64,000 nt of DNA, taken from contig JAHCHO010000004.1 of the NCBI GenBank assembly GCA_026129685.1, forward strand, positions 62,001 to 126,000, in the 5' to 3' direction. Below the pieces are notes generated by a model. That model was not told the DNA's origin, ran no database searches, and saw only the letters and a program-made list of their open reading frames with translations. Positions 42,713-51,513 of this stretch are shown piece by piece. Position 1 is the stretch's first letter. Each line of letters starts with the position of its first letter. The position numbers and the translations under genes are program-made. This stretch comes from Fimbriimonadaceae bacterium (GTDB lineage Bacteria > Armatimonadota > Fimbriimonadia > Fimbriimonadales > Fimbriimonadaceae).

Positions 42713-44026
42713 TTACTTGCCGACGCAGAAGTCGCGGAAGACGCGCTCGATCAGGTCGGGCGAGGCGGTTTCGCCGGTGATCTCGCCGAGCGCGGCGTAA
42801 GCGCGCTGGAGGGAAACGGTCACCATGTCGTCCGGTACGGGTTTGGCGAGGGTGCGGGTCGCCTCGGCAAGGGCGTTCTTGGCCTCGTCGAGACACTTTG
42901 CGTGGCGGGCGTTGACGGCGACCCAGCGCTCGTCGGCGGGGACGGCAACGAACCCGGCAACGGCGGAGACCAGGTCGGCGATCCCGTTGCGGGTCACGGA
43001 GGAAACGGCGTGCGGAGTCTCGGCCGCATCCCGTAGGCCGAGGTCCACCTTGTTCGCGACGAGCCAGACCGGGCGCACGAAGGACTCGGCAAGGGTCCGA
43101 TCCTCGTCGGTCAGGCCGACGGAGGCGTCGTAGAGGTACCAGACGAGATCGGCGTCGTCGGCGATCGCCTTGGCGCGTTCGACGCCTTGGTACTCGATCG
43201 GGTCGTGGGTGGCGCGGAGGCCAGCGGTGTCGACGAGGGTGCACGGGACACCGCCAAGGTCCACCCTTTCCTCGACGTAATCGCGGGTCGTGCCGGGGAT
43301 GTCGGTGACGATGGCGCGGTCGGCATCGAGGAGCGTGTTGAGGAGGGAGCTCTTTCCCGCGTTGGGGCGGCCCACGATGGCGATGCGAAGCCCGGCGCGG
43401 ACAATGCGGCCGACTCCGGCGGTGGCGAGCAGGCGGTCGATTCGCGCCGAGACGTTCCTTAGGTCGACGCCGAGCGTTTCGCGGTCGACCTCGCCCACTT
43501 CCTCCGAGAAGTCGACGCTCGCCTCGACGGTGGCCATGAGATGGGCGACCGACTCCCGTAGGGCGGCGACCTCCTTGCCGAGGACGCCGCTGCGGACGGC
43601 GTTCGCGAGGCGCAGCTGGACGTCGGTTGCCGCGTTGACGGTGTCCTGCACTCCTTCCGCTTGGGTTAGGTCAAGGCGCCCGTTGAGAAACGCCCGCTGG
43701 CTGAACTCGCCGGGTCGGGCGAGGCGGGCGCCGGCCTCGAGGCAGCGGGCAAGAAGGGTGCGGACGCTGGCTCGCGAACCGTGCAGGCAGAACTCAACCG
43801 CCCTTTCGCCCGTGTAGCCGTGCCCGGCGTCGAACGCGAGGACGATGCCGTCGTCGCCGTTGGCGAACGTGCCGTAGTGGAAGCGGTTTGGCTCGGGGTG
43901 CGACGGGAAGGCGGCGAAGGCGCATCTCGCGACCTCGAAAGCGTCGGGACCGGACACGCGGACGATCGCCACGGCGGCGGGTTCGGTTCCGGTGATCGGG
44001 GCGACGATCGTGTCGAAGAACGGCAT
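42713..44026 (-). CDS. mnmE: tRNA modification GTPase MnmE
   Basis: A 437-residue GTPase that, with MnmG, makes the 5-carboxymethylaminomethyl group on wobble uridines. The N-terminal folate-binding domain begins MPFFDTIVAPITGTEPAAVA and includes RPGEFSQRAFLNGRLDLTQA. The central G domain has G1 GRPNAGKSSL, the TDIPGTTRD switch and G3 DTAGLR, with the NKVD specificity motif. The C-terminus ends F-C-V-G-K with the catalytic Cys. ATG 44026 is chosen to match the family start. The gene is read before the mannosidase. Confidence 0.95.
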   Translation of the reverse strand: MPFFDTIVAPITGTEPAAVAIVRVSGPDAFEVARCAFAAFPSHPEPNRFHYGTFANGDDGIVLAFDAGHGYTGERAVEFCLHGSRASVRTLLARCLEAGARLARPGEFSQRAFLNGRLDLTQAEGVQDTVNAATDVQLRLANAVRSGVLGKEVAALRESVAHLMATVEASVDFSEEVGEVDRETLGVDLRNVSARIDRLLATAGVGRIVRAGLRIAIVGRPNAGKSSLLNTLLDADRAIVTDIPGTTRDYVEERVDLGGVPCTLVDTAGLRATHDPIEYQGVERAKAIADDADLVWYLYDASVGLTDEDRTLAESFVRPVWLVANKVDLGLRDAAETPHAVSSVTRNGIADLVSAVAGFVAVPADERWVAVNARHAKCLDEAKNALAEATRTLAKPVPDDMVTVSLQRAYAALGEITGETASPDLIERVFRDFCVGK

Positions 44027-44051
44027 CGTGGGGATCGTACCGCCGGGAGCG

Positions 44052-44576
44052 TTAGGAGCCCTTGGGTTCGAGCATGGCGCTCGCCTCTTCCGGCGAAACC
44101 TCGCCAGAGGCATCGCGGCTTCGGCGCGCCCAGAGGATCTCGCCATCGATTCCGACAAGAAACGCGCCAGACAACTGGAGCGGGTCGGCGCTGGGCCGAG
44201 CTTGGCGATGGCCGGCGGCCATGGCCCTTGCCCCCGCGCCGACCACGCGGGCGTTCACCATCTGAAGGACGCCCCCGCGAGGAAGTCCGAACTCACGGTA
44301 GAGGTGTCGGTCGGGGTCGCAGACGAACCGGTGAGGCGAGAAGAGGCTCGCCTTGAGTTGAGCGGCTTCCGAAGGGGAGCCCATGCCGACGAACACGATA
44401 TTCCGGTCGCGGAGGTCACGGAGCCGGGCGACCTGTTCCCGGCAGAAGAGGCATCCAAAGTGCCGTAAGAAGACGAGGAGCGCCGGGCCCGGCGCGACGA
44501 GTTCCCGAAAGGCGACGCTCGACCCGTCGTCAAGCCAGATGGGAGTGTCCAGGTTCAGACGGTCGCCCGGTTGCAT
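44052..44576 (-). CDS. AhpC/TSA-like thioredoxin-fold protein (PRXL2/SelL-like)
   Basis: A 174-residue protein. LNLDTPIWLDDGSSVAFREL and LLVFLRHFGCLFCREQVARL mark the AhpC/TSA-like redox family, with a C-x-x-C (GCLFC) at the start of the first long helix. Relatives of this group include PRXL2 proteins and SelL, where the pair can be selenocysteines; here both are ordinary Cys codons. The C-terminal half includes FLVGIDGEILWARRSRDAS. It likely acts as a thiol reductase or peroxidase-like protein in the cytoplasm. A TAGAAT element lies 8 nt before the ATG. It is divergent from the YfhO-like gene. Confidence 0.83.
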   Translation of the reverse strand: MQPGDRLNLDTPIWLDDGSSVAFRELVAPGPALLVFLRHFGCLFCREQVARLRDLRDRNIVFVGMGSPSEAAQLKASLFSPHRFVCDPDRHLYREFGLPRGGVLQMVNARVVGAGARAMAAGHRQARPSADPLQLSGAFLVGIDGEILWARRSRDASGEVSPEEASAMLEPKGS

Positions 44577-44584
44577 CGTCGCTC

Positions 44585-44590
44585 ATTCTA
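44585..44590 (-). promoter_or_regulatory. -10-like TAGAAT before the AhpC/TSA-like gene
   Basis: TAGAAT on the minus strand ends 8 nt before the ATG at 44576, again giving almost no leader. It lies in the 42-bp divergent gap. Confidence 0.35.
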
Positions 44591-44618
44591 CGAGGCGGTT
44601 GAGCCAAGATAGGCCGAG

Positions 44619-46889
44619 ATGAGCCGGGCCCGTTCGCTTTGGTGCGTTCTACTGCTCGCCGTGATGGCGGCTTTGCCCCTCGGTGGCGTCTTGTTCTCGG
44701 GCAAGGCGATTGGGCCGTTCGACTGGATCGCCCCGATGACGGGAGCCGTGGACGTGCCGAAGCCGGAGCAAAACTGGGACATCCTCCAGGCGGACGGAGT
44801 GCTCCAGTTCTACAACTGGCGGGACCTGGTGTTCGAGGCGTGGGGACGGGGCGAGTGGCCGTTCTGGAACCCCTACCAATTGGCGGGGACGCCGTTGTTG
44901 GCCAACTCCCAGTCGGCCGCGTTCTACTCGCCGCATATTGCCATGGGGATCCTCCACGTGCCGACGCCGGTGGCGATGAAGTTGCTCGCCTGGTTCCATC
45001 TGTTCTGGGCAGGACTTGGGGCGTTTCTGTTGGCGCGGCGGTTGGGCGCCTCCGAAGCGGGGGGCCTGGTGGCGGGCGGGTTGTTCGGCACGTCGGCGTT
45101 TCTGGTCGCCTGGGTCGCTTTGCCAAGCGTGCCGACGACGTGCGCCTGGATTCCGTGGTGCCTCTGGTCGATCGTTCGGTTGTTCGACGAGGCCGATCGG
45201 GCGCCGCTGCCGCGACGCGCGACTCCCCTGGCACTGTGCGTCGCGATGCTGGTCCTCGGCGGGCACCTGCAGTTCGTGGCATACGGGCTCATGGCGACGG
45301 GTTTCGTCTGGCTGTGGCTCCTCGTTCAGAAGCGGGCTTGGAAGGCCGGCTTGATCGGGCTGGGCGGTTTGCTGGCGGGCGGCATGCTCGCCTCTCCGCA
45401 ACTGCTGCCGGTGCTCGAATACGGCCGGTTCTCGCACCGGGCGAACACGCCAAGCGAGGAGGGGTACGCGGGATACGTCGCTTCGGCGCTTCAGGCGTAC
45501 GAACTGCCCGCGCTCGTTTCGTTGACGCTGCTCGGGCATCCCGGACCCTTGAACGAGGCGGGCGCCCTTCCTAACTACTGGCCGGCGCTCGCCAAGCGAG
45601 GGGCGAACCCGGCGGAATCGGCGGCGACGGTCGGTCCGTTGGCGCTCGCGCTGATCGGATTGGGGTTGGCGACGCGGCGGCTACGCCAAGGCGCCTGGCC
45701 CTTCGCGGTGATGGCGGGGCTTGGCCTGTTGCTCGCGATGGGAACCCCCCTCAACCGGGCGCTGTACTTTGGGCTTCCGGGTTGGTCGTCGAGCGGGTCG
45801 CCGGGACGGATCGTGGTGTTGACCGTCCTCGCGGCGGCGGTGTTGGCGGGGCTCGCCGTTCCCAAGCAGGGCGAGGATGGATTGCCCGAGCGCCGGGTCC
45901 TTGGCGGAGCGACGGTGGGCCTCTTGGCCACGCTGGTGGCGCTCGGCGTGGCGGCGCGCGGCGTCGAGGTCACCTGGATCGAGGGGTTTGGGGCGGGGTC
46001 CATCGCCGCGATGGCCGCCCAGTCCGCCCGCGCGGGAGTGCTGCCCCCCCTGATTCTGGCGGTCCTGGCGGTCGTGGTTCTCGTGGTGGTGGCCCGACGA
46101 GGCTGGAAGGACGGAGAGGTCTTGGTCGGGATGGCGGTTCCGCTGGTCGCGGGGGTGCTCTTCTATGGCGGTTGGGTACCGACGGGAACGCCACCGGTCG
46201 CCGCTTCGGCGAAGGACCCGAGCCGAGTGGCCTTTGTGAACGACCGGTGGGATCTTCTCGTTCCCGCGCCCGCCCTCATGCCGCCGAACACCGCGACGGC
46301 GGGCCGGGTGGTGGACTTGGCGGGCTACGACTCGCTGCTGCATCGAGACACGGTAAAAATGCTGGCCGACATCATGGGCCAAGATCCGGCGCCACCGGCG
46401 AACGGCAACATCATGCTGGTCAAGTCGAGCGCCGACCCGAACAAGCTGCGCGAGGCGGGGGTGACGACGGTCTACGCCCGGAGCGTGGTCGCCGCTCTCG
46501 GGACACCGCGGCAGGCGGCGGACAACCTGTACGCCTATGATCTGGGAGGTCCCGGTCGCGCCTCGACCCCGCACGGAGCCGCGACGTTCGAACAGGACGG
46601 CCTGGACCGGACGGTGGTGCGGGCGACGGGTCCGGGGACGCTCGTCCTGCGCGACCGTAACATGCCCGGATGGTCCGCTTCGGTCGACGGGGAGCCCGCG
46701 GAACTGAGGGGCGACCGATGGCGCGAGGTCGATTTGCCGGAGGGGGAACACCGGGTCGAGTTCCGGTACCGGCCGCCGGGATTGCAGCGGGGGCTGACGC
46801 TCTGCATTGTCGGGGTTGGGGCGCTTGTCCTTGCGGGCGTACTGGGTCGGTCCCGGCGGTCGGTCCCGGCATCGCCGGGGACGGGCTAG
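44619..46889 (+). CDS. YfhO-like multi-spanning membrane protein
   Basis: A 756-residue protein with about 12-13 spans and a C-terminal beta-rich domain, as in the YfhO/GtrB-linked group of membrane glycosyltransferases. FDWIAPMTGAVDVPK and FNWRDLV-like FYNWRDLVFEAWGRGEWPFWNPYQL lie in the first large loop, which typically holds acidic substrate-binding residues. The C-terminal part (DRNMPGWSASVDGEPAELRG) has the sandwich fold usual for these proteins. Transfer of a sugar from a lipid carrier on the outer face is the likely activity; no acceptor is in view. It is separated from the AhpC-like gene by 42 bp. Confidence 0.72.
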   Translation: MSRARSLWCVLLLAVMAALPLGGVLFSGKAIGPFDWIAPMTGAVDVPKPEQNWDILQADGVLQFYNWRDLVFEAWGRGEWPFWNPYQLAGTPLLANSQSAAFYSPHIAMGILHVPTPVAMKLLAWFHLFWAGLGAFLLARRLGASEAGGLVAGGLFGTSAFLVAWVALPSVPTTCAWIPWCLWSIVRLFDEADRAPLPRRATPLALCVAMLVLGGHLQFVAYGLMATGFVWLWLLVQKRAWKAGLIGLGGLLAGGMLASPQLLPVLEYGRFSHRANTPSEEGYAGYVASALQAYELPALVSLTLLGHPGPLNEAGALPNYWPALAKRGANPAESAATVGPLALALIGLGLATRRLRQGAWPFAVMAGLGLLLAMGTPLNRALYFGLPGWSSSGSPGRIVVLTVLAAAVLAGLAVPKQGEDGLPERRVLGGATVGLLATLVALGVAARGVEVTWIEGFGAGSIAAMAAQSARAGVLPPLILAVLAVVVLVVVARRGWKDGEVLVGMAVPLVAGVLFYGGWVPTGTPPVAASAKDPSRVAFVNDRWDLLVPAPALMPPNTATAGRVVDLAGYDSLLHRDTVKMLADIMGQDPAPPANGNIMLVKSSADPNKLREAGVTTVYARSVVAALGTPRQAADNLYAYDLGGPGRASTPHGAATFEQDGLDRTVVRATGPGTLVLRDRNMPGWSASVDGEPAELRGDRWREVDLPEGEHRVEFRYRPPGLQRGLTLCIVGVGALVLAGVLGRSRRSVPASPGTG

Positions 46890-46898
46890 ACTGGTTCG

Positions 46899-47843
46899 AT
46901 GCTCATCGCGCTTGTCGCCCTCGGTCTGTCGGCGCCGGACTACATGGTCCAGCCTTACTATCTGTACCCGTCGGATCAGCCGTACCACGCCGAGTATGCG
47001 GCGACGGCGGAGAAGGTCGCCAAGGACATCCAGGCCTGGTACCTCGAAAAGACGGGGGTCACGTTTCGGCTCAAGCCGTTGCTCGTGAAGCGCTCCCCGA
47101 TGACGTACCTCGAGATGCGGGCGGGCAAGACCCCCTCGGACGAGGCGAGGTCGGACAAGACGAAGATGCCCTTCTGGTGGGAGGGGGTCGAACGCGCGAT
47201 CGGCGTCTGGAAGGCGAAGGAGGTGACCTGGGTGTTCGCTCAGGGGGGAGGTGGATACGCGGCGGCCAACCTGATCGGGGATTACGCGGGGATCGGGATG
47301 TTCGGCGACTGGGTGCTCGAACCGATCTCGGGGGTACGCGAGCCGGCGGCGATCACGGCCGACATGGCGACCTGGCAAGTCAAAGGTGGGGTGCCGATGG
47401 GAACGACGGCGCACGAGTTGGGCCACGCCTTCGGGGTCCATCACCCCGACGAGTACCCGGGGAAGTCCATTATGCGCTGGCACGGCGATTACCCCGACAC
47501 AGGCTTCCTTCCGCACGAGATTCTGATTCTCAAGAACAGCCCGTTCTTCGTCAAGGACGCGTTTGACGCACGAGCGCCTTGGTTGGACTTTGAGAACCAG
47601 GACGCGATGCGGTGGGGAGAGCGGGTCACGTTGCGCGGACGGGGTTTTGCGAAGGGCGACACGATCGAGATCGTGACGGTGGACGGAACCCGGACGCTGG
47701 TACCGAGCGAGGTCTCGGCGGGAGCGGTCGTCGTCACGATACCGGAGGGGGTGGGACCGGGATTCGTGCGGTCGCGGCGCGGCGCCTTGCGCGGGAACGG
47801 GGTTCCGGTGAACTTCTATCCGCCGAAGGCGCCGGGGAAGTAG
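46899..47843 (+). CDS. Secreted metzincin-type metalloprotease with IPT/TIG-like domain
   Basis: A 314-residue protein. A short hydrophobic start (MLIALVALGLSAP) may be a signal peptide. The zinc site TAHELGHAFGVHH matches H-E-x-x-H-x-x-G-x-x-H with a third His, and SIMRWHG downstream fits the Met-turn. The N-terminal 160 residues hold the rest of the catalytic fold and no other known domain. From about residue 230 an IPT/TIG-like beta-sandwich follows (MRWGERVTLRGRGFAKGDT). It probably degrades proteins outside the cell or acts on cell-surface partners. TAGACT lies 6 nt before the ATG and overlaps the stop of the YfhO-like gene. Confidence 0.83.
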   Translation: MLIALVALGLSAPDYMVQPYYLYPSDQPYHAEYAATAEKVAKDIQAWYLEKTGVTFRLKPLLVKRSPMTYLEMRAGKTPSDEARSDKTKMPFWWEGVERAIGVWKAKEVTWVFAQGGGGYAAANLIGDYAGIGMFGDWVLEPISGVREPAAITADMATWQVKGGVPMGTTAHELGHAFGVHHPDEYPGKSIMRWHGDYPDTGFLPHEILILKNSPFFVKDAFDARAPWLDFENQDAMRWGERVTLRGRGFAKGDTIEIVTVDGTRTLVPSEVSAGAVVVTIPEGVGPGFVRSRRGALRGNGVPVNFYPPKAPGK

Positions 47844-47858
47844 CGGTCCACGGAACGT

Positions 47859-47890
47859 CGAAAGGGCGGCCGATCTCGGCCGCCCTTTCG
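47859..47890. terminator. Bidirectional terminator between metalloprotease and greA
   Basis: A perfect 15-bp inverted repeat, CGAAAGGGCGGCCGA with its complement, around TC. On the + strand it is followed by ATTGG, on the minus strand by CGTTCC. It lies between convergent genes. Confidence 0.75.
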
Positions 47891-47907
47891 ATTGGAAGCA
47901 TCGTCAG

Positions 47908-48420
47908 TTAGGCTTCGCGGGCGATGGTGAGGACGGCGTACTTCTGGCGGCCCTGGGGGGCGTCGACGTCCACGACGGCGCCAACGGGATGGCCGATCAG
48001 GGCGGCGCCCATCGGCGATTCGTTGCTGATGTAGTCCTTCTCAGGGTCCGCCTCGACGCTGGTCACGATGCGCACGGTGAACTCGTCCCCGAACTCCTCG
48101 TCGCGCAGGCGGACGAAGGAGCCCAGGCCGGCGCGGTCGGTTGGAATCTGCTTGACGTCGAGCACCCGGGCGGTCGAGAAGATGGCCTTCAGGTCGGCGA
48201 TTCGGTTTTCGACGATCGCCTGCTCAAACTTGACTTCGTCGAGTTCGCTGTTGTCCTCGCTGAACTCGCCGTGGTCCTGGCTGTCCCGAATACGATCGGC
48301 GATTTCGGGCCGCTTCACCATCGTGAGGTGGTGAAGTTCCTGCTTCATGGCCTCGAAGCCCTCCGGGGTCAGGAGGGTCTCGGTCGCTCGGTCTAGAATC
48401 TCGATATCGTGGGCGTTCAT
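47908..48420 (-). CDS. greA: Transcription elongation factor GreA
   Basis: A 170-residue protein that rescues stalled RNA polymerase by stimulating RNA cleavage. The N-terminal coiled coil with the tip (QDHGEFSEDNSELDEVKFEQ) and the C-terminal FKBP-like domain (DYISNESPMGAALIGHPVGA, VDVDAPQGRQKYAVLTI) are clear. The tip has E-F-S-E where most GreA have D-L-S-E, a conservative change at the catalytic acid. The gene starts at ATG 48420 and has its own TATAAT promoter 33 nt upstream, inside a palindrome. Confidence 0.93.
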   Translation of the reverse strand: MNAHDIEILDRATETLLTPEGFEAMKQELHHLTMVKRPEIADRIRDSQDHGEFSEDNSELDEVKFEQAIVENRIADLKAIFSTARVLDVKQIPTDRAGLGSFVRLRDEEFGDEFTVRIVTSVEADPEKDYISNESPMGAALIGHPVGAVVDVDAPQGRQKYAVLTIAREA

Positions 48421-48447
48421 CTCTCTCTAACGGTTACCGCCGGTTCG

Positions 48448-48464
48448 GGCGGGCTATTATAGCC
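48448..48464. promoter_or_regulatory. Palindromic divergent promoter region of greA
   Basis: CGGGCTA and TAGCCCG flank TTA. On the minus strand it reads TATAAT (48459-48454), a consensus -10 box 33 nt before the greA ATG. On the plus strand TATTAT (48453-48458) could serve the next + strand gene. A hairpin over a -10 box could control promoter opening or be a DNA-binding site. Confidence 0.5.
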
Positions 48465-48522
48465 CGAGGCACGCATCACAACGGTGCGATTCCCGTAACG
48501 GTTCCCGCGCCGGAGTTACTGT

Positions 48523-49284
48523 TTGACGACCGCCCCCACCCTAAGTTCTACCGATTCGAATCGCCTTTGGCGAACGGTCGTGTTTTGGGTCTGCTTCATG
48601 TTCGGCGCCCTCGCGGTTTGCCAGGAGGGTCCGGGTCCAAAGACCTCCCTGTTTTCGTCGACGAACGCCGACATCAGCCTGACGGTGCGCCAAACGGATT
48701 CGGCGGCGGCGGATTGCGAGGTCACGGCGATCCGCCGGGACTACGATCCCAAGGTGTTGGTGGCACAGATTCAGCGCCTGGGGCAGGAGCTCGGGTCCGA
48801 AATTCGAGGCTTGCGGGTGGACACGAAGGAAGTCGGGACGGCGAAACCGCAGACGTTCGTGAAGGCGGCCTTCGGCGCTTTCGGGTTGTTCGACCCGGTT
48901 ACGGGGGCGAGCGGGTTGCAGGCGGTCGCACGGGCGTTCTGCGGGGCGGAGGGGTCCAACGCGGTACGAGCGTTGTCGGTCACGTTCCTCGGTTTTGCGC
49001 CCACTTCGAAGACGCTCCGCACTTTCTCGTCCGACAAGGTGTTGGTGGAGGGTCGCTTCAACGAGAATCCGGTCTTCGTCGAGTACGTCGTGGCGTTGCT
49101 GACGCAGAACGCGGAGGAGATCGTGATCCCCAAGGTCTACGAAGCGCCGGCGCCGCCGGAGAAGGTCGCACCGACGTCTGGGGGGCTGCCACCTCTGGTC
49201 TGGGTCTCGCTCGTCGTCGCCGCCGTCGCTCTGGGGGCTTTGGTATACTTCGCGATGCTTGGGTCGGGGTCACGGCGGCGTTGA
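48523..49284 (+). CDS. Membrane-anchored protein of unknown function upstream of pilT
   Basis: A 253-residue protein from TTG 48523. Residues 14-33 form a hydrophobic segment (LWRTVVFWVCFMFGALAVCQ), then comes a soluble region of about 190 residues with an LVRQ-like beta-alpha pattern (DYDPKVLVAQIQRLGQELGS, ALSVTFLGFAPTS). A Pro-rich linker (APAPPEKVAPTSGGLPPLV) leads to a C-terminal span (VWVSLVVAAVALGALVYFAM) and a short basic tail. I recognise no family. The 41-bp gap to the first pilT gene hints at a shared operon. Confidence 0.55.
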   Translation: MTTAPTLSSTDSNRLWRTVVFWVCFMFGALAVCQEGPGPKTSLFSSTNADISLTVRQTDSAAADCEVTAIRRDYDPKVLVAQIQRLGQELGSEIRGLRVDTKEVGTAKPQTFVKAAFGAFGLFDPVTGASGLQAVARAFCGAEGSNAVRALSVTFLGFAPTSKTLRTFSSDKVLVEGRFNENPVFVEYVVALLTQNAEEIVIPKVYEAPAPPEKVAPTSGGLPPLVWVSLVVAAVALGALVYFAMLGSGSRRR

Positions 49285-49325
49285 TCCAGGCTCTCACATT
49301 GGCCTTGCGGGGGGCCAGCTGAACC

Positions 49326-50405
49326 ATGCACGATCCGTCCACTCTTACGATGCGCGACCTGATTCACGTCGGGTACGACCTGAAGGCTTCGGACATCCTG
49401 GTGAAGGGCGGGTCGAAGCCCATGATGCGGAAGGACAGCCACATCGTCCCGGTTCCGGGGGACTGGCCGGTGCTCGAGCAGAAGGACGTGCATCGGATGG
49501 TCTCGGAGCTGATGACGGAGAAGCAGCTCGCTCATTTCGAGACCCACCACGAGATGGACCTTGGTTTCGCGGTCGGGGACTATTGCCGCGTCCGATGCAA
49601 CGTCTACCAACAGCGAGGGGTAACGGCCTCGGTCTGCCGCATCATTCCGCTCACGATTCGCTCCTTGGAAGAACTGGGGTTGCCCGCGTCGCTCGAGGAG
49701 GCGACGAAGCACCGTCAGGGCTTGGTCTTGGTGACGGGGCCGACGGGGTGTGGCAAGACGACCACGCTCGCGGCGCTGATCGACATCATCAACCGGAACC
49801 GGCAGGTTCACATCGTCACCATCGAGGACCCGCTCGAATTCGTTCACAAAGACCAGACGGGGTACGTCAGCCAGCGCGAAGTCGGGATCGACACGGACGA
49901 CTTTGAGCCGGCCCTTCGCTCGGTCGTCCGCGAGGCGCCGGACGTCATCCTGATCGGCGAAATGCGCGACGTGAAGACGCTGAACGTCGCGCTCCAGGCG
50001 GGTGAAACGGGCCACCTGGTGTTCTCGACGGTCCATACGTCGAGCGCGTACGAGACGCTCGACCGCATCGTCAACATGTTTCCGCCGCACGAGAAGAACC
50101 ACCTGTGTCTCCGGTTGGCGAACTCTTTGCGGGCGATCATTGCCCAGAAGTTGGTGCCTCGGGCATCGGGCGAAGGGCGCGTGGTCGCGGCGGAGGTCCT
50201 CATCTGCACGCCGACCGTCAGCAAGAAGATCGAGGACGGACACTTCAACGACCTGTACCAACTGATGAACGAAGGCGAGTTCTGGGGCATGCAGACGATG
50301 AACCAGAGCTTGGTGAAGCACGTGAAAGACGGGATCGTCTCGGCGGAAACCGCGATGGGTTACGCCGGGATTCTCTCCGAGCTGAAGCAGATGCTGCGCC
50401 GATAA
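49326..50405 (+). CDS. Type IV pilus retraction ATPase PilT (first of three)
   Basis: A 359-residue hexameric ATPase that retracts type IV pili. The Walker A site GPTGCGKTTTL, the Asp box VTIEDPLEFVHKDQTG, Walker B DVILIGEMRDVKTLN and the His box HLVFSTVHTSSAYET are intact, as is the N-terminal PAS-like part with a D-I-L-V-K-G strand. It diverges more from the next two than they do from each other, with a distinct C-terminus that ends LSELKQMLRR. It starts at ATG 49326 and is followed 10 nt later by the second copy. Confidence 0.93.
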   Translation: MHDPSTLTMRDLIHVGYDLKASDILVKGGSKPMMRKDSHIVPVPGDWPVLEQKDVHRMVSELMTEKQLAHFETHHEMDLGFAVGDYCRVRCNVYQQRGVTASVCRIIPLTIRSLEELGLPASLEEATKHRQGLVLVTGPTGCGKTTTLAALIDIINRNRQVHIVTIEDPLEFVHKDQTGYVSQREVGIDTDDFEPALRSVVREAPDVILIGEMRDVKTLNVALQAGETGHLVFSTVHTSSAYETLDRIVNMFPPHEKNHLCLRLANSLRAIIAQKLVPRASGEGRVVAAEVLICTPTVSKKIEDGHFNDLYQLMNEGEFWGMQTMNQSLVKHVKDGIVSAETAMGYAGILSELKQMLRR

Positions 50406-50415
50406 CGGGGACAAG

Positions 50416-51513
50416 TTGGCGAACGAAAAGCTGGACAACTTGCTTCGAGACCTGGTCGCTCGCGATGCGAGCGACCTTCACATGAAGGCGGGCAACCCGC
50501 CGATCATGCGAATCCACGGCAAGCTGGTCCGATCGGAATACCCGCCGATGACCTCCGAGGAGAACCGCCAGATCCTCCTGGGCATCCTGAACAAGGAGCG
50601 GCGCAAGCGACTGGAAGAGTTCAAGGAGGTCGATCTCTCGTACATGGTTCCGGGTTGTTCGCGCTTCCGCGTCAACATGTTTTGGCAGCGCGGCAACGTG
50701 GGGGCGGTCTTCCGGGTGATTCCGTTCAAGGTTCGGACGATCGACGACCTCCTGTTGCCGCAGGTCACGAAGCGTCTGTCGCTGTTGCCACGCGGGCTGA
50801 TTCTGGTGACGGGCCCAACGGGCTCGGGCAAGTCCACGTCGCTGGCGGCGATGATCAACCACATCAACGTCAACCGACGGAGCCACATTATCACGATCGA
50901 GGACCCGATCGAGTACGTCCACGGCGACAACGTCAGCATCATCAACCAGCGCGAGCTTGGGACGGACACCCACTCCTTTGCCGAGGCGCTCAAGCACGTC
51001 ATGCGGCAGAATCCGGACGTGATCTTGGTGGGTGAAATGCGGGACCTGGAGACGATCCAGTTGGCGATCACCGCCGCCGAAACGGGTCACTTAGTGTTTT
51101 CGACCCTCCACACGGTGGACGCGGCCCAGACGATCGACCGTATCGTCGACGTGTTCGACCCCGAGCAGCAGGCGCAGATTCGGACGCAGCTGAGCGTCAC
51201 CCTCCAGGCGGTCATCTCGCAGACGCTCTTGCCCACAACCGACGGAATGTCTCGCGTCGCGGCGTTCGAGGTCCTCGTCGTCACCCCGGCGGTCCGTACC
51301 CTCATTCGCGACGGCAAGACGCACCAGATTTACATGGACATCCAAACGGGCGCGCACCTCGGGATGCAGACCCTCGATGGGCACCTGTTGCAGCTGCTCC
51401 GCGACAAGAGGATCGACTTCGAGCACGCACTGGCGAAGAGCTCGAACGCGGTGGACTTCCGGGTTCGCGCCGAGAAGGTGGGTTTGTCGGAGGTCGGCCG
51501 TGCCGAACATTAG
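50416..51513 (+). CDS. PilT family ATPase (second of three)
   Basis: A 365-residue protein starting at TTG 50416, since no ATG lies near the conserved N-terminus ANEKLDNLLRDLVARDASDL. GPTGSGKSTSLAAMI, TIEDPIEYVHGDNVSIINQR, DVILVGEMRDLETI and HLVFSTLHTVDAAQTIDR are all intact. It is most like the pilT/pilU pair type and carries the usual C-terminal QTLDGHLLQL-type ending. The next copy starts inside its 3' end. Confidence 0.92.
   Translation: MANEKLDNLLRDLVARDASDLHMKAGNPPIMRIHGKLVRSEYPPMTSEENRQILLGILNKERRKRLEEFKEVDLSYMVPGCSRFRVNMFWQRGNVGAVFRVIPFKVRTIDDLLLPQVTKRLSLLPRGLILVTGPTGSGKSTSLAAMINHINVNRRSHIITIEDPIEYVHGDNVSIINQRELGTDTHSFAEALKHVMRQNPDVILVGEMRDLETIQLAITAAETGHLVFSTLHTVDAAQTIDRIVDVFDPEQQAQIRTQLSVTLQAVISQTLLPTTDGMSRVAAFEVLVVTPAVRTLIRDGKTHQIYMDIQTGAHLGMQTLDGHLLQLLRDKRIDFEHALAKSSNAVDFRVRAEKVGLSEVGRAEH

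Noticed and set aside
44052-44576. Selenocysteine in the AhpC/TSA-like protein
   Set aside because: Relatives (SelL) may carry Sec in this motif, but both positions here are Cys codons and no in-frame UGA occurs.
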